Shown here: positions 60,008 to 64,000 of the stretch, piece by piece
Position numbering within the stretch: position 1 is the stretch's first letter
Layout of the letters: each line of letters begins with the position of its first letter
Source: Georgenia ruanii
GTDB taxonomy: Bacteria; Actinomycetota; Actinomycetes; Actinomycetales; Actinomycetaceae
Direction of reading: 5' to 3'
Length of the DNA: 64,000 nucleotides
Assembly (NCBI RefSeq): GCF_009193175.1
Contig: NZ_VUKE01000017.1
Location: 38,628-102,627 of the forward strand
The notes under the pieces: model-generated
Databases searched by the model: none
Seen by the model: the letters and a program-made list of their open reading frames with translations, nothing else
What the model was told of the DNA's origin: nothing
Translations under genes and position numbers: made by a program

Positions 60008-61176
60008 GCGTGTGGGACGAGGTCGTCGGCCAGGACCAGGTCGTGGCCACCCTGCGCGCCGCCGTCGACGCCTCCCGCGCGGCCACCGACGAGACGGCCG
60101 CCCGCGCCATGACGCACGCCTGGCTCATCACCGGACCGCCCGGCTCCGGCCGCTCGGTCGCCGCCCGCGCGTTCGCGGCGGCGCTGCAGTGCACCGACCC
60201 CGACGAGCCCGGGTGCGGCCGGTGCCAGGCCTGCACGACGGCGCTGGCCGGCACGCACGCCGACGTCGCCCTCGTGGGCACCGAGAAGGTCGTCTTCAGC
60301 ATCGACGAGATCCGCCCGCTGGTGTCCCAGGCGCAGCGCTCGCCCTCGCAGGGGCACTGGCGCGTCATGCTCATGGAGGACGCCGACCGCATGGTCGAGC
60401 GCACCTCCAACGTGCTGCTCAAGGCCATCGAGGAACCCCCGCCGCGCACCGTCTGGCTGCTGTGCGCCCCGAGCCCGGAGGACGTGCTCACCACCATCCG
60501 CTCCCGCTGCCGCGCGGTGCACCTGAGGGTGCCCGACCCGCGCGCCGTGGCCGACCTGCTGGTGCGCCGCGACGGCGTCGACCAGCAGGTGGCCCTCACC
60601 GCCGCCCGCGTGGCACAGTCGCACGTGGGCCTCGCCCGGCGCCTGGCCCGGGACCCCGAGGCGCGCGAGCGACGCCGCCAGCTGCTGGCGGTGCCGACGG
60701 CGATTCGCGGCGTGGGCGACGCGGTGCTGGCCGCCGCCCAGCTCATCGATCTCTCCGCCGCCGACGCCAAGGCCGCCACCGAGGAGCGTGACGCCACCGA
60801 GAAGGCGGCGCTGCTACGCACCCTGGGCGCCGAGGCCGGCGCCCGGCTGCCCCCGGCGCTGCGCGCCCAGGTCAAGCAGCTCGAGGAGGACCAGAAGCGG
60901 CGGGCCACCCGCGCCCAGCGCGACGTGCTCGACCGTGCCATGGTCGACCTGCTCGCCCTGTACCGCGACGTCCTGGTCGTCCAGCTCGGTGCCGACGTCG
61001 AGCTCGTCAACGCCGACGCCGCCGAGCAGGTGCGCCGCCTCGCCGCCGACTCGACCCCCGAGCAGACGGTGCGGCGGATGGACGCCGTCGGCGTCGCCCG
61101 GGAGCGGCTGGCCGGTAACGTCGCCCCGCTGCTGGCGATGGAGGCGATGATGATCGCGCTGCGCCCGCAGGCCTGA
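60004..61176 (+). CDS. holB: DNA polymerase III subunit delta'
   Basis: This clamp-loader subunit (390 residues) has an AAA+ domain starting WDEVVGQDQVVATLRAAV. The Walker A reads GPPGSGRSVAARA, with Arg in place of the catalytic Lys, as known for the ATPase-inactive delta' subunit. Zinc-type cysteines lie in CTDPDEPGCGRCQAC, and the arginine finger in TIRSRCRAVHL. The C-terminal collar domain follows from about residue 250. ATG 60004 overlaps the tmk stop (ATGA). It forms the loader with DnaX, also encoded in this window. Confidence 0.95.
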   Translation: MSVWDEVVGQDQVVATLRAAVDASRAATDETAARAMTHAWLITGPPGSGRSVAARAFAAALQCTDPDEPGCGRCQACTTALAGTHADVALVGTEKVVFSIDEIRPLVSQAQRSPSQGHWRVMLMEDADRMVERTSNVLLKAIEEPPPRTVWLLCAPSPEDVLTTIRSRCRAVHLRVPDPRAVADLLVRRDGVDQQVALTAARVAQSHVGLARRLARDPEARERRRQLLAVPTAIRGVGDAVLAAAQLIDLSAADAKAATEERDATEKAALLRTLGAEAGARLPPALRAQVKQLEEDQKRRATRAQRDVLDRAMVDLLALYRDVLVVQLGADVELVNADAAEQVRRLAADSTPEQTVRRMDAVGVARERLAGNVAPLLAMEAMMIALRPQA

Positions 61177-61381
61177 GGCGTCCGTGCCGGCCGGGCACAT
61201 ACGGACGGGACCGCGTGAGCGGGGCGTCTCGCCCCGGTCCCTGCGTAGGCGGCGCCACCCGGTCCGGTATCCGTGCCCGACGTGAGCGGCGCCGCGCGGT
61301 CCGGCGGCCCGTGCCCGGCGTGACCGGGGTCGCCCCCCGCTCCGGTGCCGGCCGCCGCGACGTGCCAGGTAGCGTGGCCGG
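61177..61381. other. Gap between holB and the peptidase-like lipoprotein gene
   Basis: This 205-bp gap shows two loosely repeated blocks around GTGCCCGACGTGAGCGGCGCC and GTGCCCGGCGTGACCGGGG, about 50 bp apart, and ends with the TAGCGT box. No gene is seen. Confidence 0.4.
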
Positions 61382-62905
61382 GTGAGCTTCCGCCCCACCG
61401 TGCCCGCAATCCTCGCCGTCGTCCTCCTGCTGGCGGGCTGCGCGTCCGGCTCCCCGCAGGGCAGTTCGGATGCCTCCTCGCCCGTTACCGCCTCTGGCGA
61501 GGTTCCGGCCGGGCTCGACGACTACTACGACCAGCACGTCGCCTGGGAGCGGTGCGGCAGCGACCTGGAGTGTGCGGACGTCACCGTCCCGCTCGACTAC
61601 GACCACCCCGGCGGCGAGCACGCCACCATCGCCGTCAAGCGCCTGCTCAGCGCCCGGGACGGGGAGCGGGTCGGTTCGCTGCTCGTCAACCCCGGTGGCC
61701 CTGGCAGCCCGGGCACCACGCTCGTGGACTCCGCGACCACGATGTTCAGCGCGGACCTGCGCGACGCCTACGACATCGTCGGGTTCGACCCCCGCGGCAC
61801 CGGAGAGTCCAGCCGCGTCGAGTGTGTCAGCGACGCCGAGCTCGACCGCATCCGCGCCACCCAGTACGACACCGACAGCCCCCAGGGGGTGGCGGACTAC
61901 GCGGCGGACGCGAAGAAGATCGCCCAGGGCTGCGCGAAGCACACCGGTGCCCTCCTCACCGAGGTCGACACCACCTCCGCCGCCCGCGACATGGACGTCC
62001 TGCGGCACGTGCTGGGCGAGAAGCAGCTGAACTACCTCGGCTACTCCTACGGCACCTACCTCGGCGCGACCTATGCCGACCTGTTCCCCAAGCACGTGGG
62101 CCGGTTCGTCCTCGACGGCGCCATGGACCCCGCCCTCAGCGCCCACGAGACCACCCTGGGCCAGGCCGAGGCCTTCGAGCAGGCCCTGCATGCCTACGTC
62201 GAAGACTGCCTCGGGGGACAGGCCTGCCCCCTCAGCGGCAGCGTGGACGACGGCGTCAGGAAGGTGCGCACCCTGTTGCAGGTCACCGAGGACACCCCGC
62301 TGCCCACCTCCGACGGGCGCGAGCTGACGGCGCCCCTGGCCTTCTCGGGGATGCTCCTGCCGCTGTACGACAACCGGCAGTGGGTGGTGCTCACCCAGGC
62401 CCTGACGCAGGCGATGCGCGAGAGCGACGGGTCGATGCTGCTCTACCTGGCCGACCTCATGGCCGGCCGCGCCTCCGACGGCACCTACCCCGACGGGTCC
62501 ACCGAGGCGAACTGGGCGATCAACTGCGCCGACTTCGGCTCCACCGGCGACCCGGACGTGTGGACCGAGCAGGCCAAGGAGCTCGAGCAGGCCTCGCCGA
62601 CGTTCGGTCGGATGCTGGCCTACGGCGACGTGCTGTGCGCCGAGTGGCCGGACCAGCCCGCCGCCGACCGTGCGCCGATCCACGCACCGGGCGCGAACCC
62701 CATCATGGTCGTCGGCACCACCGGTGACCCCGCCACCCCCTACCCCTGGGCGCAGTCCCTGGCCGAGCAGCTCGACAGCGGCTTCCTCGTCACCTACGAG
62801 GGGGAGGGGCACACCGCCTACGGCCGGTCCAACGCCTGCGTCACCGGCGCGGTGGACAGCTTCCTGATCGACGGCACCCACCCGCAGGAGGGGCTCACCT
62901 GCTGA
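61382..62905 (+). CDS. Secreted alpha/beta hydrolase lipoprotein (tripeptidyl aminopeptidase-like)
   Basis: The 507-residue protein starts with a lipoprotein signal, AILAVVLLLAGCASGS, with the lipobox LLAGC (Cys near residue 20). The hydrolase domain has GGPGSPG (oxyanion region), VGFDPRGTGESSR, the nucleophile in YLGYSYGTYLGATYAD, and a C-terminal TAP-like segment with VVGTTGDPATPYPWA (acid) and EGEGHTAYGRS (His). This is the pattern of secreted tripeptidyl aminopeptidases and Slp proteases of actinomycetes. TAGCGT lies 6 nt before GTG 61382 (leaderless). Confidence 0.93.
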   Translation: MSFRPTVPAILAVVLLLAGCASGSPQGSSDASSPVTASGEVPAGLDDYYDQHVAWERCGSDLECADVTVPLDYDHPGGEHATIAVKRLLSARDGERVGSLLVNPGGPGSPGTTLVDSATTMFSADLRDAYDIVGFDPRGTGESSRVECVSDAELDRIRATQYDTDSPQGVADYAADAKKIAQGCAKHTGALLTEVDTTSAARDMDVLRHVLGEKQLNYLGYSYGTYLGATYADLFPKHVGRFVLDGAMDPALSAHETTLGQAEAFEQALHAYVEDCLGGQACPLSGSVDDGVRKVRTLLQVTEDTPLPTSDGRELTAPLAFSGMLLPLYDNRQWVVLTQALTQAMRESDGSMLLYLADLMAGRASDGTYPDGSTEANWAINCADFGSTGDPDVWTEQAKELEQASPTFGRMLAYGDVLCAEWPDQPAADRAPIHAPGANPIMVVGTTGDPATPYPWAQSLAEQLDSGFLVTYEGEGHTAYGRSNACVTGAVDSFLIDGTHPQEGLTC

Positions 62906-62941
62906 GTCCGAGCCCGGACCGATGGCGTCCGAGACCGTTCC

Positions 62942-62959
62942 GGCCGCCGCACGGCGGCC
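62942..62959 (+). terminator. Hairpin downstream of the lipoprotein gene
   Basis: GGCCGCCG at 62942-62949 pairs with CGGCGGCC at 62952-62959. It is 37 bp after the stop; no U tract follows, so confidence is modest. Confidence 0.45.
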
Positions 62960-63087
62960 GCCTCGCCACAGGACGACGGCGCCGCGCCGAGCGTGCCGTA
63001 CATCACCCCGGGCGGTGTGGTCCCGCTTTGTCCCAGCCGCGCCCGGCCCGGTACAGTGGTCCGGGCGCCCGGGTTGCCCGGAGGCAC

Positions 63088-63160
63088 GCCGCCTTAGCTC
63101 AGTCGGCAGAGCGATTCACTCGTAATGAATAGGTCGTGGGTTCGATTCCCACAGGCGGCT
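63088..63160 (+). tRNA. tRNA-Thr (anticodon CGT)
   Basis: Acceptor GCCGCCT pairs with AGGCGGC and is followed by discriminator T; CCA is not encoded. The D arm reads AGCTCAGTCGGCAGAGC. The anticodon stem ATTCA/TGAAT holds loop CTCGTAA, giving anticodon CGT (threonine ACG). The T arm is GTGGG-TTCGATT-CCCAC. Length is 73 nt. Confidence 0.96.
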
Positions 63161-63164
63161 CAGT

Positions 63165-63195
63165 GCGGGGCCCGGTCCATCGGATCGGGCCCCGC
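63165..63195 (+). terminator. Terminator of tRNA-Thr
   Basis: GCGGGGCCCG at 63165-63174 pairs with CGGGCCCCGC at 63186-63195, and the stem continues inward with GTCC/GGAT (one G:T), leaving a 3-nt loop. It starts 5 bp after the tRNA. Confidence 0.88.
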
Positions 63196-63640
63196 GGCGT
63201 TTCCCGGATCCGCCGTGGTGTCGGCGGGGCGGCCGACCCCTCCGTGCCGTGTCCGGCTCGGCATTCTCCGCCCGGCTCCCTGGTCGTCCTTTCCCGCCCG
63301 GTCGGCTCCTGCGGCGCCATTTACGCCCCCTCCTGCGGTCGTCCGTGGGCGTGCACGTCACCCATGTGCCCCGACCTCCCTGAGCGTCGAACCCCGTCGG
63401 TAATAGGCGCCCACCCAGCCTCGCCTGAACAAAACCTGAGAGTCGCAGGGCGGTCCCGTCGCGCGAGCCATTCTTATTGCGGACCGTCTGGTGCAGAATT
63501 CGATTTTGTGAGCGGTGTCACGAAACCGCTTTGGCGGGAGGTGGCCGCCCCGCGCCGGACGTCGCGCGCCGGACGTCGCGCGCCGGACGTCGCGCGCCGG
63601 ACGTCATGCGCCGGACGTCGCCTGCCGCGGCGGCACGTAG
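63196..63640. other. Gene-poor stretch between tRNA-Thr and the small membrane gene
   Basis: About 445 bp with no convincing gene; a long frame through it is composed of the terminator and the repeat. Local AT-richer sequence occurs around 63470-63520 (TTATTGC, GAATTCGATTTT), suggesting a promoter, and the 14-bp tandem repeat lies at 63553-63622. Confidence 0.5.
63553..63622. repeat. Five tandem copies of a 14-bp unit CGCCGGACGTCGCG
   Basis: CGCCGGACGTC begins at 63553, 63567, 63581, 63595 and 63609, an exact 14-bp period with small changes in the spacer (GCG, GCG, GCG, ATG, GCC). Each unit contains GACGTC, a 6-bp palindrome. The array ends 16 bp before the -10 box of the next small gene. 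Confidence 0.9.
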
Positions 63641-63650
63641 ACTCGTGCGC

Positions 63651-63809
63651 GTGAACTATCTTGTGGCACTGCTCCCCTCGATCGGTGTGGGAATTCTCTT
63701 CTACATCGTCATCCGTGCCCTGGTGAACGCCGACCGCAATGAACGGGCGGCGCTCAAGCGCCTCGAGGAGGAGGACGCCAGAAAGGCCGCCTCTCCCGAC
63801 CAGCCCTAG
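63651..63809 (+). CDS. Small single-pass membrane protein
   Basis: The 52-residue product from GTG 63651 starts NYLVALLPSIGVGILFYIVIRALV, one transmembrane helix, followed by the charged cytoplasmic tail NADRNERAALKRLEEEDARK. This shape is common among small actinobacterial proteins of unknown function. TAGACT lies 7 nt before the GTG, giving a leaderless start. A 14-bp tandem repeat lies directly upstream of the promoter. Confidence 0.8.
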   Translation: MNYLVALLPSIGVGILFYIVIRALVNADRNERAALKRLEEEDARKAASPDQP

Positions 63810-63945
63810 GTGCCCCCCGGGCGGCGGAGTATCGGCGAGCCGGCATTCTTCATCGAGCGTCGGTCTTTTCCACCTAGGAGCGTGGGTCAGTAACACGCCA
63901 GGGGTGGTCCGCTATTGATGGGCTTGTCGGCGGGAGAATCGGGGA

Positions 63946-64000
63946 GTGAGCGGCGAGGGGTTGTTCGAGGCGGGTCCGTTTCGGGTGGGGCGGGTCGGGG
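63946..64000 (+). CDS. Possible start of a further gene (cut by window edge)
   Basis: From GTG 63946 an open frame runs to the window end (VSGEGLFEAGPFRVGRVG). Only 18 codons are visible, so neither reality nor family can be judged. The 136 bp before it hold no other gene. Confidence 0.25.
   Translation, partial: MSGEGLFEAGPFRVGRVG

Noticed and set aside
60144..60170. Missing Walker A lysine in HolB as a sign of decay
   Set aside because: Loss of this lysine is normal for delta' subunits, which do not hydrolyse ATP.
61200..61370. Possible tandem repeats upstream of the lipoprotein gene
   Set aside because: Only two loosely similar GC-rich blocks; similarity may be due to base composition.
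63136..63654. 172-codon frame downstream of tRNA-Thr
   Set aside because: It starts within the tRNA, crosses its terminator and the 14-bp repeat, and has no recognisable domain.

Overview
The window is about 75% GC and almost fully coding. It carries actinobacterial hallmarks: a WhiB-family regulator, a TadA/TadE "helicase/secretion neighbourhood" cluster, a lysine-tailed topoisomerase I, a bacterial-type small SRP RNA and many GTG starts. The organism is inferred to be a high-GC actinomycete, most likely a member of the Micrococcales (Georgenia/Cellulomonas-like). No rRNA, phage, transposase or CRISPR array was found.

Layout. 1-2.05 kb: a DMT-type transporter cut by the window edge, a NodB-type polysaccharide deacetylase, a decayed FtsX-type permease fragment and tRNA-Ser(GGA). 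2.3-8.7 kb: SRP RNA, dnaX-recR, a TSUP permease, and ask-asd for aspartate-family amino acids. 8.8-22 kb: an accessory stretch with a VOC protein, an S9 peptidase, prpB-like/prpC genes, a GlxA-type regulator facing two small genes, NfeD-slipin, NUDIX, VIT, Tat-exported PhoX behind a putative PHO box, GNAT and tRNA-Pro. 22-31 kb: metallophosphoesterase, class A PBP, WhiB4/WblA-like regulator, DUF4177 and RidA, CRP, endonuclease III, an alpha/beta hydrolase and AzlC/AzlD. 31-44 kb: acs, two related membrane proteins, a HAD phosphatase, an MBL hydrolase, then the tad operon (CpaE-like, TadA, TadB, TadC, DUF4244, TadE, TadE-like) convergent with an MrfA-like helicase. 44-62 kb: STAS protein, H+-pyrophosphatase, histidine phosphatase, NAD(P)HX dehydratase, methyltransferase, second STAS protein, SDR, DUF2071, FUSC, PAP2, topA, Gfo/Idh/MocA oxidoreductase, tmk-holB and a secreted tripeptidyl-peptidase-like lipoprotein. 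63-64 kb: tRNA-Thr(CGT), a gene-poor stretch with a 14-bp tandem repeat, and a small membrane protein.

The backbone order (dnaX, recR, ask-asd, PBP, whiB4, RidA, crp, nth, acs, tad genes, helicase, topA, holB) follows, as recalled, the M. tuberculosis order from Rv3721c down to Rv3644c. Most of the window is therefore ancestral chromosome, with lineage-specific blocks inserted between asd and the PBP and between the helicase and topA. The housekeeping genes support replication and repair (DnaX, RecR, HolB, Tmk, TopA, Nth, helicase), cell-wall synthesis (PBP) and acetate/propionate metabolism (Acs, PrpC).

Most notable observations: two copies of a long perfect or near-perfect palindrome with an identical core and compensated arm changes (31.1 kb and 58.1 kb); a PrpB-like enzyme with several active-site substitutions; a recurring TANNNT box 6-7 nt before start codons, indicating widespread leaderless mRNAs and settling several starts; a 32-bp tandem duplication that copied the shared 3' end of two convergent genes; and three homologous membrane modules spread over two adjacent genes.
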